Notes: a model not told the origin generated them from the sequence alone. Shown: positions 9,173-17,975, counted from the first letter of the stretch. The stretch: DNA of 64,000 nt from Natrinema caseinilyticum (GCF_024227435.1 NZ_CP100445.1:2725369-2789368), one strand, 5' to 3'. Numbers and translations: made by a program.

Positions 9173-10180
9173 GTGGCGACGATGGACGATTCGACGGAGC
9201 ACGGGGCGACCGCCGCCACGACGCAGGTTTCGCGCCTCGACTTCGACATCGAGTGGCCGCCGAAACACGCCGCGGCGTACCTCGTAGACGGGGCCGCCCC
9301 GGTCCTGATCGACTGCGGCGATCCGCAGGAACGCGCCGAAACGACGATCCGAGACGGACTGGCCGAGACGGGGAACGCGCCCGAGGACGTGGCGGCCGTC
9401 GTCGTCACCCACCCCCACAGCGACCACATCGGCCAGGTCCCGCTCATGCGCGAGGCCGGCGCGACCGTGTACGCTCCCCGTCCGGTGCTCGAGCAACTCG
9501 AACGCGACGAGGAGGATCTCGCGGAGGGGGTCCGCGACGTCGGCCGGTCCGCGGGCTACCGCGGTGAGGCAATCGAGCGCGAGGTCGAACGGGCGCAATC
9601 GTCCCTGCGTCGCAACCGCCGCTTGCTCGCGCCCGACGACGCGGTGGCATTCGAATTCGGCGAGCCGTTTTCCGTCGCGGGCGGCGAGTTCGAGGCCGTC
9701 CACACGCCCGGCCATCAGATCCACCACGCGGGCCTGCTAACCGATCTAGACGGCGAACGCGTCCTGTTCAGCGGCGACGCGCTCATCGAGCCGTTCCGGC
9801 CCGGCGCGATCCACGTCGGCATCGACTACGGGGCCTACGACGCGGTCGACGCGTTCCACCGCTCTATGGACCGGCTCGAGGGCCGATCCGTCGATCGCGT
9901 CTACCCCGGCCACGGCCCGGTCTTCACCGGCTACGACGGCGCAATCGAGAGCACCCGTGCCGCTCTCGAGGCTCTCACGGGCGACACCTTCGAAGCGGTC
10001 ACGGGCGTCGGCCCCGCCACGCCGATGGAGATCACCCGCTACCGCTCGGGCGAGGTCCGGTATCCGGCGCAGTTGCTCGACACCCTCGGCGCCCTCGGCA
10101 CGCTCGAGGGTCGCGGTCGAATCCAGTACAAAGAGCGAGACGGCGTCCGCTATTATTCGGTCATGAAAGCCTCGCCGTGA
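9173..10180 (+). CDS. MBL-fold metallo-hydrolase (glyoxalase II/lactonase-like)
   Basis: 335 residues from GTG 9173, which abuts the upstream stop codon; ATG 9182 is an equally possible start. THPHSDHIG is the HxHxDH zinc motif, HTPGHQIHHAG the third His, FSGDALIEP the bridging Asp, and YPGHGPVF the last His. The C-terminal 70 residues look like the small helical/winged tail found in LACTB2-like proteins (TPMEITRYRSGEVRYPAQLL). In this context it could hydrolyse an acyl-CoA thioester or lactone (inference). It is cotranscribed with the acyl-CoA dehydrogenase. Its 3' end overlaps the convergent LLM gene by 28 bases. Confidence 0.88.
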   Translation: MATMDDSTEHGATAATTQVSRLDFDIEWPPKHAAAYLVDGAAPVLIDCGDPQERAETTIRDGLAETGNAPEDVAAVVVTHPHSDHIGQVPLMREAGATVYAPRPVLEQLERDEEDLAEGVRDVGRSAGYRGEAIEREVERAQSSLRRNRRLLAPDDAVAFEFGEPFSVAGGEFEAVHTPGHQIHHAGLLTDLDGERVLFSGDALIEPFRPGAIHVGIDYGAYDAVDAFHRSMDRLEGRSVDRVYPGHGPVFTGYDGAIESTRAALEALTGDTFEAVTGVGPATPMEITRYRSGEVRYPAQLLDTLGALGTLEGRGRIQYKERDGVRYYSVMKASP

Positions 10181-11142
10181 TCTACGGGGAGGACGATGCG
10201 GTCGGCGATCCCGCCGTAGACGTCCTCGGCCTGCGCGAGTAATTCGTCCGGCGGCGCCTCGATGGCGAACGCCGACACCATCTCGTCGGTGATCAACTCG
10301 GTCATCTCGTCCCAGCGCTGTTCTTTCGAGAGATCGTGCAGTTCCTCGCCGACGGACCGCCAGCCGTGGTGGTCGAGGACGTCGTGGTACGTCCGGGTGC
10401 TCCCGTAGAAGGCGATGCGCCGCTTTACTTCCGCGCGAGTCCGTTCGCGCTCCTCGTCCGTTTCTCCCGTCACGACGAACGGACTCGCCGAAAGCGACAC
10501 GTCCTCGAGCGATCGATCTCCGCGGTCGGCCCCCTCCGCGACGGTCGGGGCGATGACCTCGTCGGTGTAGTCGGGGGTGTTGAACACGTGCATCGCCAAC
10601 CCGTCGCAGCGTTCGCCCGCGAGCCGGATGTTGTACTCGTTGACGCCGGCGATGTAGATCGGGACGTCGGGATGCTCGATCGGCCCCGGATTGAAGTTCT
10701 CGGTCATGAGCGAAAACGAGTAGTGATCGCCCTGGTAGTCGAGGTCCGTCTCACCCCGGAAGACGTCGAAAATGTGCTGGAGCGATTCGACGACCTCGCG
10801 AAGTCGCGGGCCGGGCGACTCCCAGTCCACGCTGAACCGGCGTTCGTTGTGGCCCTTGACCTGCGTGCCGAGTCCGAGGACGAAGCGGCCGTCCGAATAC
10901 CGCGCGAGGTCCCAGGCCGTGTAGGCGAGCGCCATCGGACTGCGAGTGAACGAGAGGGCGATGCGCGTGCCTTGCTGGATTTCGTCGGTTCGGTCCGCGA
11001 TCAGCGGATGCGGGAGAAACGCGTCGTTGTCCATCTCCGGTGTCCAGACGCCGTCGAATCCCAGTTCTTCTGCGCGCGCGGCCATCGCGCCGGAGTCGGT
11101 CGACAGTCCGGGCACCATCGCGTCGATGCGAAGATCTGACAT
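10153..11142 (-). CDS. LLM-class flavin/F420-dependent oxidoreductase
   Basis: 329 residues with the luciferase-like TIM barrel. Typical stretches: AEELGFDGVWTPEMDNDAFL, GTRIALSFTRSPMALAYTAWDL, GRFVLGLGTQVKGHNERRFS and VPIYIAGVNEYNIRLAGERC. This matches the F420-dependent TIGR03617-like branch rather than bacterial luciferase; F420 is abundant in haloarchaea. It would transfer hydride to or from an unknown substrate. It stands alone on the minus strand and its 3' end overlaps the metallo-hydrolase gene by 28 bases. Confidence 0.88.
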   Translation of the reverse strand: MSDLRIDAMVPGLSTDSGAMAARAEELGFDGVWTPEMDNDAFLPHPLIADRTDEIQQGTRIALSFTRSPMALAYTAWDLARYSDGRFVLGLGTQVKGHNERRFSVDWESPGPRLREVVESLQHIFDVFRGETDLDYQGDHYSFSLMTENFNPGPIEHPDVPIYIAGVNEYNIRLAGERCDGLAMHVFNTPDYTDEVIAPTVAEGADRGDRSLEDVSLSASPFVVTGETDEERERTRAEVKRRIAFYGSTRTYHDVLDHHGWRSVGEELHDLSKEQRWDEMTELITDEMVSAFAIEAPPDELLAQAEDVYGGIADRIVLPVDHGEAFMTE

Positions 11143-11274
11143 ACGTACTGATCGACCGGCCGACCCTTCAATCTATGGACGAGTTTCGGGTCGTCGACGA
11201 AAAACGGCCCCCGACGACCGACTTCCACCCTCCTCGCGGCCGTCACTCTCCTCGCGTCGATTCTCGAACGTTCC

Positions 11275-12213
11275 TCACACGACCCGGTTCTCGAGGTCCT
11301 CACCCGCACGGAAGCGGTCGTAGTTTCGGCCGAAGACGTCCGCACAGCGCTCCCAGTAGTGGGGCGTGCTGCCCGCCATATGGGGCGTGACGAGGACGTC
11401 GTCGCGGTCCCACAGCGACGACCCCTCGGGCAGCGGTTCCTCCGCGAAGACGTCCAGTGCCGCACCGCCGATCTCGTCGGCCTCGAGCGCGTCGACGAGC
11501 GCGTCCTGGTCGACGACCGCGCCACGCGCGACGTTGACCAGCACCGCGTCCTCGGGCAGCGTCGCGAGCGCGTCGGCGTCGATCAGGCCCCGCGTCGCGT
11601 CGGTCAACGGACAGGCGAGCACGAGGTAGTCGCTCTCGGAGCAGACGAACTCGAGTCCGTCGGTTCCGCGCAGTTCGTCGACTCCGTCGGGTGCGTCGGT
11701 CGGATCGCGTTTCGTTCCGACCACGCGGGCGTCGAACGTCTGGCAGTAGTCGGCGACCGTCGAGCCGATCGCGCCGACGCCGACGACCCCGACCGTTCGA
11801 TCGCCGAGTTCGCCAGCCAGGTATCGATCCCACTCCTCGCGGCGTTGCTGTGCGACCGCGCGGTCGAACCGTCGCTCGAAGTAGAGGAGATATCCGAGGA
11901 CCTGCTGGGCGATCGGCTTCGCGTGGATCCCCGAAACGGACGTCAACGCCACTCCGCGGTCGGAAAGCGCCTGGTAGTCGTAGCCGTCCGTCCCCGCGCT
12001 GAGCGCCTGGACCCACTCGAGGTCGTCGGCGGCCGCGAGGACGTCGTCGGGGAGGCGCTGTGTGAGGAGCACGTCGGCGTCGGCGACCGCCGCGAACAGC
12101 GCGTCCTCGTCCGCGACGTGCTCGAGGTCGATGTCGGGCCGCCGGTCACGGATCGCCGAGACCAGTCTCGACCCGCCGCCCTCGATGATGTGCGGGCTGA
12201 CGACGACCGTCAC
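11275..12213 (-). CDS. D-2-hydroxyacid dehydrogenase (NAD-binding)
   Basis: 312 residues. The Rossmann motif GVGAIG (145-150) and catalytic Arg230 (VNVARGAVVD), Glu259 (DVFAEEPLP) and His278 (VTPHMAGSTP) are all present, so it should reduce a 2-keto acid or oxidise a D-2-hydroxyacid. The start codon appears to be GTG, only three bases after the stop of the upstream CoA ligase, so the two are very probably cotranscribed. The substrate is unknown; the branch resembles glyoxylate/hydroxypyruvate reductase-like haloarchaeal proteins. Confidence 0.93.
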   Translation of the reverse strand: MTVVVSPHIIEGGGSRLVSAIRDRRPDIDLEHVADEDALFAAVADADVLLTQRLPDDVLAAADDLEWVQALSAGTDGYDYQALSDRGVALTSVSGIHAKPIAQQVLGYLLYFERRFDRAVAQQRREEWDRYLAGELGDRTVGVVGVGAIGSTVADYCQTFDARVVGTKRDPTDAPDGVDELRGTDGLEFVCSESDYLVLACPLTDATRGLIDADALATLPEDAVLVNVARGAVVDQDALVDALEADEIGGAALDVFAEEPLPEGSSLWDRDDVLVTPHMAGSTPHYWERCADVFGRNYDRFRAGEDLENRVV

Positions 12214-12216
12214 GCC

Positions 12217-13791
12217 TCACTCGGCCTCCGACTCGTCGCCGTCCTCGAGTTTGTACTTCTGGATCTTCCCCGAGGTCGTCCGCGGGAGTTCGTCGATGAA
12301 CTCGACCTCGCGCGGGTGTTTGTACGACGCGACGTTGTCGAGGAAGTACTCCTGTATTTCGTCGGCGGTGACGTCGACCCCCGGTTCGACGTTCGGGACG
12401 GTGACGACGTAGGCCTTCGGCACCTCGTTGCGCCGCTCGTCGGGAATCCCGACCACCGCTCCCTCCGCGACGGCCTCGTGTTCGGCCAGCAGCTCCTCGA
12501 GTTCGCTCGGATAGATGTTGTAGCCGGCGGAGTTGATCATGTGCTTCTTCCGGTCGACGATCTCGTAGTAGTTGTCCGCGTCGCGGCGTGCGACGTCGCC
12601 GGTGCGGAAGAAGCCGTCCTCGGTGAACGCCGCCTCGGTGGCCTCGGGCATATCGTGGTAGCCCTTCATGACCTGCGGGCCGCGAACCAGGAGCTCTCCC
12701 TCCTCGCCGATATCGACCCGTTCGCCGCTTTCGTCGACGATCTTCGCCTCGGTCATGCGGAGCGGCTGGCCGATCGTCCCGTGTTTCAGGCCGAACGTCG
12801 AGCCGCTCTGGGTGTGGGTCGCGCCGTTCGTCTCCGTCAGCCCGTACCCTTCGCTCATCTCGACGCCCGCGGTCTCCTCGAACTCTTTCTGGACGGCGAC
12901 GGACATCTTCGCGCCGCCTTCGCCGGCCGACTCGAGGCTCGTGAGATCGAACTCGCCGAAGCGCTCGCTGTTGATCATGTCGACGTACATCGCGGTGACG
13001 CCGACGTAGTGGGTGATCCCCTCGTCTTCGATCAACGCCATCGCGGTGTCGCCGTCCCAGTTGGCCGCGCTCCGGAGGTAGACGCTGCCGCCGCGGATCA
13101 GCGGTTGCCACGCGGTGTGGGTGAAGCCGGTGATGTGGTACAGCGGGAGCCAGACCAGACTGCGAACGTCCTCGTCGTCGAGTTCGCGTTCCTGAGAGAG
13201 GACCGCGAACGTCTGCGCCCGGAAGTTGCGGTGGGTGAGTTCGACTCCTTTCGGTTGCCCGGTGGTACCGGAGGTGTACGGCAGCAACGCCACGTCCTCG
13301 TCGTCGCGCTCGACGAACGTTTCCTCGCCGCGAACGTCCTCGAAGGCGAGGGCGTCGTCGGAATCGGTCTCGACCGAAACGACGACCGGGTCCCACCCGA
13401 TCTCGGCGAGCGCCTCCTCCAGGTACGGCTCCAGCGCGACGTGGGTGAGGACGGCCGCCGCTTCGGTGTCCGTGAGCTGGTACGTCAGTTCGCGTTTGCG
13501 GTACTGCGGGTTGACCGGAGAGACGATGGCACCGGCTTTGAACGCGCCGAGCGCACCGATCAGGTACTGCGGACAGTTCGGCAGGTACTGCAACACGACG
13601 TCACCGGGTTCGATCCCGAGATCCGCGAATCCACCGGCGACCCGCGAACTCTCGGCCTGGAGGTCCTCGTGGGTCATCGTTTGCCCGTGATATTCGATCG
13701 CCTGTGCGTCGCCGTGATGCCGTACCGTCTCGTCGTGCAACCGTGCAACGTTCCCGGCTGTGGCAGCCTCGCTAACACTTGCCAAATCCAT
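12217..13791 (-). CDS. Acyl-CoA synthetase (class I adenylate-forming)
   Basis: 524 residues. LPYTSGTTGQPKGVELTHRN (about 170-189) is the AMP/phosphate-binding loop, SEGYGLTET the A5 motif, FRTGDVARRD the A7/A8 hinge region, and TTSGKIQK near the C-terminus carries the catalytic Lys. It activates a carboxylic acid through acyl-AMP to acyl-CoA, so it would feed beta-oxidation. The frame is open upstream, but a TATA box at 13812-13820 lies 25 bases before ATG 13791 and the family N-terminus begins there. It leads a two-gene unit with the hydroxyacid dehydrogenase. Substrate unknown; medium or long chain is likely. Confidence 0.93.
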   Translation of the reverse strand: MDLASVSEAATAGNVARLHDETVRHHGDAQAIEYHGQTMTHEDLQAESSRVAGGFADLGIEPGDVVLQYLPNCPQYLIGALGAFKAGAIVSPVNPQYRKRELTYQLTDTEAAAVLTHVALEPYLEEALAEIGWDPVVVSVETDSDDALAFEDVRGEETFVERDDEDVALLPYTSGTTGQPKGVELTHRNFRAQTFAVLSQERELDDEDVRSLVWLPLYHITGFTHTAWQPLIRGGSVYLRSAANWDGDTAMALIEDEGITHYVGVTAMYVDMINSERFGEFDLTSLESAGEGGAKMSVAVQKEFEETAGVEMSEGYGLTETNGATHTQSGSTFGLKHGTIGQPLRMTEAKIVDESGERVDIGEEGELLVRGPQVMKGYHDMPEATEAAFTEDGFFRTGDVARRDADNYYEIVDRKKHMINSAGYNIYPSELEELLAEHEAVAEGAVVGIPDERRNEVPKAYVVTVPNVEPGVDVTADEIQEYFLDNVASYKHPREVEFIDELPRTTSGKIQKYKLEDGDESEAE

Positions 13792-13811
13792 GGCCCATGG
13801 TATCATGGAAT

Positions 13812-13820
13812 GATATAAAA
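13812..13820 (-). promoter_or_regulatory. TATA box for the CoA ligase at 12217-13791
   Basis: The minus strand reads TTTTATATC, about 25 bases before ATG 13791. This supports a leaderless start. Confidence 0.65.
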
Positions 13821-14070
13821 TAGTATCCATGTCCCGGAGACGGCGTCGACATCCCGACCGAACCGGGGACTCCCCGTGGCGGGATTCGTGCGACCGGTGC
13901 CGTTGTTTGTTGCGACGCGCTAACGAATTACGCGAGCTGAAACTTCGCGCTCGGCTCCGCGTCACCGATCGGGTACGGGTTCGGATCACTGACCGGCCGA
14001 CCCGGACGATCACGCGCTGTGGTACCCTCTACCACAAACTATTTGCGTTCAGTTACGATATCGAGAGACG

Positions 14071-14109
14071 ATGACCTGGTTTGCAGGACGGAGGGACACC
14101 TGTGGCTGA
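14071..14109 (+). CDS. Possible 12-codon leader ORF
   Basis: ATG at 14071 lies 29 bases after the TATA-like ACTATTTG, where a leaderless transcript should begin. The frame encodes MTWFAGRRDTCG and stops at 14107-14109, just past the GTG start (14102) of the aldolase-like gene. The Shine-Dalgarno site of that gene lies inside this mini-ORF. It could couple translation or be chance; two similar cases occur at 17137 and 24650. Confidence 0.3.
   Translation: MTWFAGRRDTCG
14090..14095 (+). promoter_or_regulatory. Shine-Dalgarno site for the aldolase-like gene
   Basis: GGAGGG six bases before GTG 14102. It decides the GTG start over the upstream TTG at 14081. Confidence 0.7.
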
Positions 14110-15250
14110 ACCGATCCTGGCGGGCGTCGCCGAGAGCGACCTCGGCGAGACGCCCGACCGAAATTGGCTCGACAACGCGGCGATCGCGACCGTTCGCGCC
14201 CTGGACGATGCCGGCTGTACGCTCGCGGAGGTCGACGGCGTCGCCGTCGCCGGCGGCGACGATTACATGCCCGCGCTGATCCTCTCGGAGTACCTCGATC
14301 TCGACGAGCCCTCGTTTCTCGAGGGTACCGAAATCGGCGGCTCGTCGTTCGAACACTTCTGTGGCCACGTCCGCGACGCGATGGCCCGCGACGAGGCGGA
14401 CGTGGTGGTCGTCGCCTACGGGTCGACGAGCAAGACCGGTCCGAGCGACGATCGGTCGCTCGAGGTCACGCACCCGGTCGACGGCTTCGTCCGACCGACG
14501 GGGCTGTTCCGGCCGCCGGGGGCGTACGCGATGGCCGCCCGTCGGCACATGCACGAGTACGGCACGACCGAGGAGCAACTCGCCGAGATCGCGGTCTCGA
14601 CCCGCGAGTGGGCGTCGATGAACCCGAAAGCGGCCCAGCGGGAGCCGATCACCGTCGACGACGTGCTCGAATCCCGGCCGATCGCGGACCCGTTCAACCT
14701 GCTCGACTGCTGTCTGGTCTCCGACGGCGGCGGCGCGGTCGTCCTCGTCTCCGAGGAGAAAGCGCGGGACATAGACGTCCCACCGATCGCGGTCGCCGGT
14801 GTCGCGTCGACCAGCACGCACCGCCAGGACGTAAGCGAGATGCCGGACATGACGACGACCGGTGCGGCGGTGACGGGACCGAAGGCCTTCGAGCAGGCCG
14901 GGATCACGCACGACGACGTCGACGTCGCCGAGATCTACGACTCGTTCACCTACACCGCGCTGGTCACGCTCGAGGATCTCGGCTTCTGCGAGAAAGGCGC
15001 CGGCGGCGAGTTCGTGTCGGGCGGAACGACCGCACCGGGCGGCGAGTTGCCGATGAACACCCAGGGCGGCGGTCTCTCGTACTGCCACCCCGGTCACTTC
15101 GGCGTGTTCGTCCTCATCGAGGCCGTCCGACAGCTTCGGGGCGACTACACGGGCGACCGTCAGGTCGACGACGCGGCGGTCGCGGTCGCCCACGGCACCG
15201 GCGGACTGCTCTCGTCCAGTAGCACGGTCGTGCTACGGAGGGAGGCATGA
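14102..15250 (+). CDS. Thiolase-fold protein without thiolase cysteines; Ltp2-type retro-aldolase candidate
   Basis: 382 residues of the SCP2-thiolase/lipid-transfer branch. By eye alignment, the nucleophile-Cys region reads EGTEIGGSSFEHF (Gly/Ser instead of Cys), the usual GHP loop reads GGGLSYCHPGHFG, and the C-terminal Cys loop reads VAHGTGGLLS. Ordinary thiolysis is therefore unlikely. The IYDSFTYTAL motif (Tyr279) and Tyr327 are the kind of tyrosines used by Ltp2, the steroid side-chain aldolase of actinobacteria. Its stop overlaps the start of a DUF35 protein (ATGA), the known partner type of Ltp2. Predicted role: cleavage of a branched 3-hydroxyacyl-CoA. The reaction is inference. Confidence 0.8.
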   Translation: MAEPILAGVAESDLGETPDRNWLDNAAIATVRALDDAGCTLAEVDGVAVAGGDDYMPALILSEYLDLDEPSFLEGTEIGGSSFEHFCGHVRDAMARDEADVVVVAYGSTSKTGPSDDRSLEVTHPVDGFVRPTGLFRPPGAYAMAARRHMHEYGTTEEQLAEIAVSTREWASMNPKAAQREPITVDDVLESRPIADPFNLLDCCLVSDGGGAVVLVSEEKARDIDVPPIAVAGVASTSTHRQDVSEMPDMTTTGAAVTGPKAFEQAGITHDDVDVAEIYDSFTYTALVTLEDLGFCEKGAGGEFVSGGTTAPGGELPMNTQGGGLSYCHPGHFGVFVLIEAVRQLRGDYTGDRQVDDAAVAVAHGTGGLLSSSSTVVLRREA

Positions 15251-15672
15251 GCGCGCCCGTCGAGGACCGCCGCGAGGAGTGGGACGGGCCCGTCCCCGTC
15301 CCCACCGGTGCGACGGAGCCGTTCTGGGAGGCGACGCTCGAGGGAGCGCTTCGCTACCAGGAGTGCGACTGCGGCAACCGCCAGTTGTACCCGCGAGCGG
15401 TTTGCACCGCCTGCGGCGCCGAGGATCCGCCCTTCGAGGAGAGCGAGGGCGTCGGAACGATCTACACCTACACGACGTGCCACGTGCCCGGCGAACCCGG
15501 CTTCGGCGATCGGACGCCGTACGTCGTGGGCGCGGTCGAACTGGCGGAAGGCCCCCGATTGCTCGCGCTGATCGACGCGGAGCCGACGGAACTCGCGGTC
15601 GGTTCGCCGGTCGCCGTCACCTTCTGGCGAGTCTCCGACGAGGCCGCGATTCCGGTATTCGTGCCGGAATAA
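15247..15672 (+). CDS. DUF35 zinc-ribbon/OB-fold acyl-CoA-associated protein
   Basis: 141 residues. An N-terminal helix (TEPFWEATLEGALRYQECDC) leads into a rubredoxin-like ribbon with Cys40, Cys42, Cys53 and Cys56, followed by an OB fold (about 66-141: GVGTIYTYTTCHVPG, VGSPVAVTFWR). Such proteins bind thiolase-fold partners and help channel acyl-CoA: archaeal HMG-CoA synthase/thiolase complexes, and the ChsH2 DUF35 domain with Ltp2. The four-base overlap with the upstream gene means translational coupling, so the two probably form one complex. Confidence 0.92.
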   Translation: MSAPVEDRREEWDGPVPVPTGATEPFWEATLEGALRYQECDCGNRQLYPRAVCTACGAEDPPFEESEGVGTIYTYTTCHVPGEPGFGDRTPYVVGAVELAEGPRLLALIDAEPTELAVGSPVAVTFWRVSDEAAIPVFVPE

Positions 15673-15750
15673 GCGCGAGCGGTATTCGGCGCTCGAGTGA
15701 GCGCCGCGCTGGCGTTCGTTCAGGGGTATCGCGTGACCGGATTCGCGTTC

Positions 15751-16743
15751 TTATTCGAGGTGGGCCGTCGCCGTTCCGGTCAGCAGCGTCTCGCCGGTCG
15801 TCGTGGTCGCCTCGAGATCCGCCTCGACCGTTCCCGTTTCGGGGTCGACGGCGGCGACCTCGCCGGTCGCGACGACGGTGTCGCCGGGGAACACCCGCGA
15901 CTGGAATCGGACGCCGAACGAGGTGACGTCCGCGACGTCGAACCAGTTCGTGACCACGCGGGAGGTGATCCCGGCGGTGAACATTCCCTGACCGAAGACG
16001 CTCTCGTTGCCCGCGTCCGTGGCGTAGGGCTCGTCGTAGTGGATCGGATTGAAGTCGCCGCTGGCCCCGGCGTACCTGACGAAGTGCTGGCGCTCGAGGT
16101 CCTCGACGACGACTCTCGGGCCCGCCTCGCCGACCGCGAGTTCGGCGACGTCCCCGACGCGCTCGAAGTCGTCGGCGGTCGGCGACGGCACGTCCGCCTC
16201 GGTCGCGGCGGCGCCGCCGTTCGTCGCGGTATCGGCTGTCTCGCTCCCGTCGTCGTCGACCGCGCCCGAGGTCTCGATCGCGGTCGATCGGTCGGTCAAC
16301 ACGAGGTCGCCGTCCCGATCCCGGTACTCGGTCTCGAGGACGGCGAAGGTCATCGTCCCCGCGCGGGGCCCCTCGCGCTGGAAGACGTCGGCGAGCGTGG
16401 TCGTCCCGCAGAGGACGTCGCCGACGGCGACCGGACGCTCGTACTCGTGGGCCTGCTCGCCGTGGAGGACGTACTCCGGTCGAAAGCCCAGATAGAAGCC
16501 CTTGCCCTCGACGTCGGCGGGCGTGTACCGCGGGAACCTGCCGACCTGACTGTACGTCAGCGGTGCCGGCCGGCGACCGTGTCCCCGATCCGCGGCGACG
16601 CCCTCGTCTCGGAAGACCGGGTCGTCGGCGGTGATCGCGCGTGCGAACTCCTCGACCTTGCCGGGTTCGATGCGAAAGTCTTCGACGGTGACCCGCGAGT
16701 CGCCGACCATCGCCTCGAGTTCCTCGAGGGGTCTAGTCGGCAT
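15751..16743 (-). CDS. Double-MaoC (hot-dog) enoyl-CoA hydratase
   Basis: 330 residues in two halves. Residues about 15-160 form an N-terminal MaoC/FAS1-like dehydratase domain without the catalytic motif. Residues 161-190 form an Ala/Asp/Glu-rich linker. Residues about 195-330 form a MaoC domain with the hydratase-2 motif YAGASGDFNPIHYDE (Asp230, His235). It would hydrate a 2-enoyl-CoA to a 3-hydroxyacyl-CoA, probably the R form. It is convergent with the aldolase-DUF35 pair (78 bases between), the function expected one step before retro-aldol cleavage in ChsH-Ltp2-type pathways. Confidence 0.88.
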   Translation of the reverse strand: MPTRPLEELEAMVGDSRVTVEDFRIEPGKVEEFARAITADDPVFRDEGVAADRGHGRRPAPLTYSQVGRFPRYTPADVEGKGFYLGFRPEYVLHGEQAHEYERPVAVGDVLCGTTTLADVFQREGPRAGTMTFAVLETEYRDRDGDLVLTDRSTAIETSGAVDDDGSETADTATNGGAAATEADVPSPTADDFERVGDVAELAVGEAGPRVVVEDLERQHFVRYAGASGDFNPIHYDEPYATDAGNESVFGQGMFTAGITSRVVTNWFDVADVTSFGVRFQSRVFPGDTVVATGEVAAVDPETGTVEADLEATTTTGETLLTGTATAHLE

Positions 16744-17136
16744 GTCGTCGGCCCTCCGTGGTAACGCCGGCCGATATCACGTTCGCCGTCGCCGTCGCCG
16801 TTCGTTCCGTCGTACCGTACCGTCGGTCGGGACTGCGTCCGCCTCTCATCGACACCACGGTTTGGGCACGACCGGCATAACAGTATCTCTCGCGGAACCG
16901 GCTCACCGGGGACCGAACGTTCCCGTCGCTTCGCGGCGGACGATCCGTCGACTCGAGGGAGACGACCCCGTCACGCCGCGGCGGACGAGCGTCCCGCGTA
17001 CGCGGGTCGGCTGATTTTCACCCCCGCTCGCGGGTCGAGACGGTTCGTCCACCCGGTTCGCGGACCGGCCGACGCGTGCTCGTCTTCCGTCCGGTCGAAT
17101 GGCTTATGTCGTCGCTCGATGAACCGCTACTCGCGA
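16744..17136. other. 393-base gap upstream of SDR unit
   Basis: No gene found. A perfect 14-bp palindrome CCCGCGTACGCGGG lies at 16993-17006. A TATA-like CTTATG at 17103-17108 probably drives the mini-ORF/SDR transcript. The promoter of the minus-strand MaoC gene must lie near 16770 but is not obvious. Confidence 0.45.
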
Positions 17137-17211
17137 ATGTCAGTTAATCTCACGCTTGGGCCGAGAGTACAGGCGACAGGGAACACCGCGACCGCGGAGG
17201 GTGACCGATGA
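17137..17211 (+). CDS. Possible 24-codon leader ORF before SDR
   Basis: ATG 17137 lies about 31 bases after CTTATG, so a leaderless transcript could begin here. The 24-residue frame starts MSVNLTLGPRVQATG and its TGA (17209-17211) overlaps the SDR start ATG (17208-17210). GGAGG (17196-17200) inside it is the SDR ribosome site. Peptide function is unknown; translational coupling is a guess. Confidence 0.35.
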   Translation: MSVNLTLGPRVQATGNTATAEGDR

Positions 17212-17975
17212 CGGACCAGTTCAGTGTGAACGGGCAGACGGCGATCGTCACGGGTTCCTCGAGCGGGATCGGAAAGTCGATCGTAGAGCGGTTCGCCGAC
17301 GACGGCGCGAACGTGGTCGTCACCTCGCGGGAGATGGACAACGTCGCGCCGGTCGCGGACGAGATCAACGACAGCGAACGTCCCGGACGGGCGCTCGCCA
17401 TCGAGTGCGACGTGACGGACCGCGAGGCGGTCCAGGACATGGTCGCTGCGACCGTCGACGAGTTCGGCGGGCTCGACATCCTGATCAACAATGCGGGCGC
17501 GAGCTTCCAGGCCCCGCCGGCCGAGATCAGCGAGAACGGGTGGAAGACCATCGTCGATATCAACCTTCACGGAACGTTCCACTGCTCACAGATCGCCCGC
17601 GAACACATGCGCGACGACGGCGGTGGTCGGATCGTCAACATCGCCAGCGTCGCCGGCGTTCGCGGTTCCAAGTCGATGAGCCACTACGGGGCCGCCAAGG
17701 CCGGTGTGATCAACTTCACGTCCTCGGCCGCGGCCGACTGGGCCGACGACGATATCTGGGTCAACTGCATCGCGCCCGGCCTCGTCGCGACCGAGGGCGT
17801 CCGCTCCCAGATGGGCGTCGAGGACGACGCCGGCGGGATCGACCGTACCACGCCCGATCGGACGATCGGAAAACCCGAGGAAGTCGCCGATCTCGCGCAG
17901 TTCCTCGCCAGTCCGGCGTCCTCGTACCTGGTCGGCGAAACGGTGACGATCAAGGGTCTGCCGCGCCTCGAGTAG
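17208..17975 (+). CDS. SDR family oxidoreductase, likely NADP-dependent
   Basis: 255 residues. TGSSSGIG at 15-22, and Ser-Arg (40-41) after beta-2 instead of Asp, favour NADP(H). NNAG and catalytic Ser147, Tyr160, Lys164 (HYGAAKAG) are intact. The C-terminus ends YLVGETVTIKGLPRLE rather than the usual VDGG. GGAGG seven bases upstream fixes the start. A preceding mini-ORF overlaps the start codon. Likely a FabG-like 3-ketoacyl/3-hydroxyacyl or alcohol dehydrogenase, judging from the CoA ligase that follows on the same strand 245 bases on. Confidence 0.92.
   Translation: MTDQFSVNGQTAIVTGSSSGIGKSIVERFADDGANVVVTSREMDNVAPVADEINDSERPGRALAIECDVTDREAVQDMVAATVDEFGGLDILINNAGASFQAPPAEISENGWKTIVDINLHGTFHCSQIAREHMRDDGGGRIVNIASVAGVRGSKSMSHYGAAKAGVINFTSSAAADWADDDIWVNCIAPGLVATEGVRSQMGVEDDAGGIDRTTPDRTIGKPEEVADLAQFLASPASSYLVGETVTIKGLPRLE

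Larger units (their letters stand above)
13792..14101. other. 310-base divergent promoter gap (CoA ligase / aldolase-like gene)
   Basis: Contains the CoA ligase TATA box at the left. At the right are a small hairpin (GTGGTA/TACCAC arms, 14019-14035), a TATA-like ACTATTTG (14038-14045), and the mini-ORF and Shine-Dalgarno site of the aldolase-like gene. The middle holds nothing recognisable. Confidence 0.5.

Noticed and set aside
11359..13818. An 819-codon open frame on the plus strand
   Set aside because: It is antisense to the hydroxyacid dehydrogenase and CoA ligase genes, whose motifs are complete. The antisense product has no family motif.
14102..15250. Plain annotation as acetyl-CoA acetyltransferase
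   Set aside because: The nucleophile and C-terminal cysteines of thiolases are not at their expected positions, unlike in the two canonical thiolases of this window.
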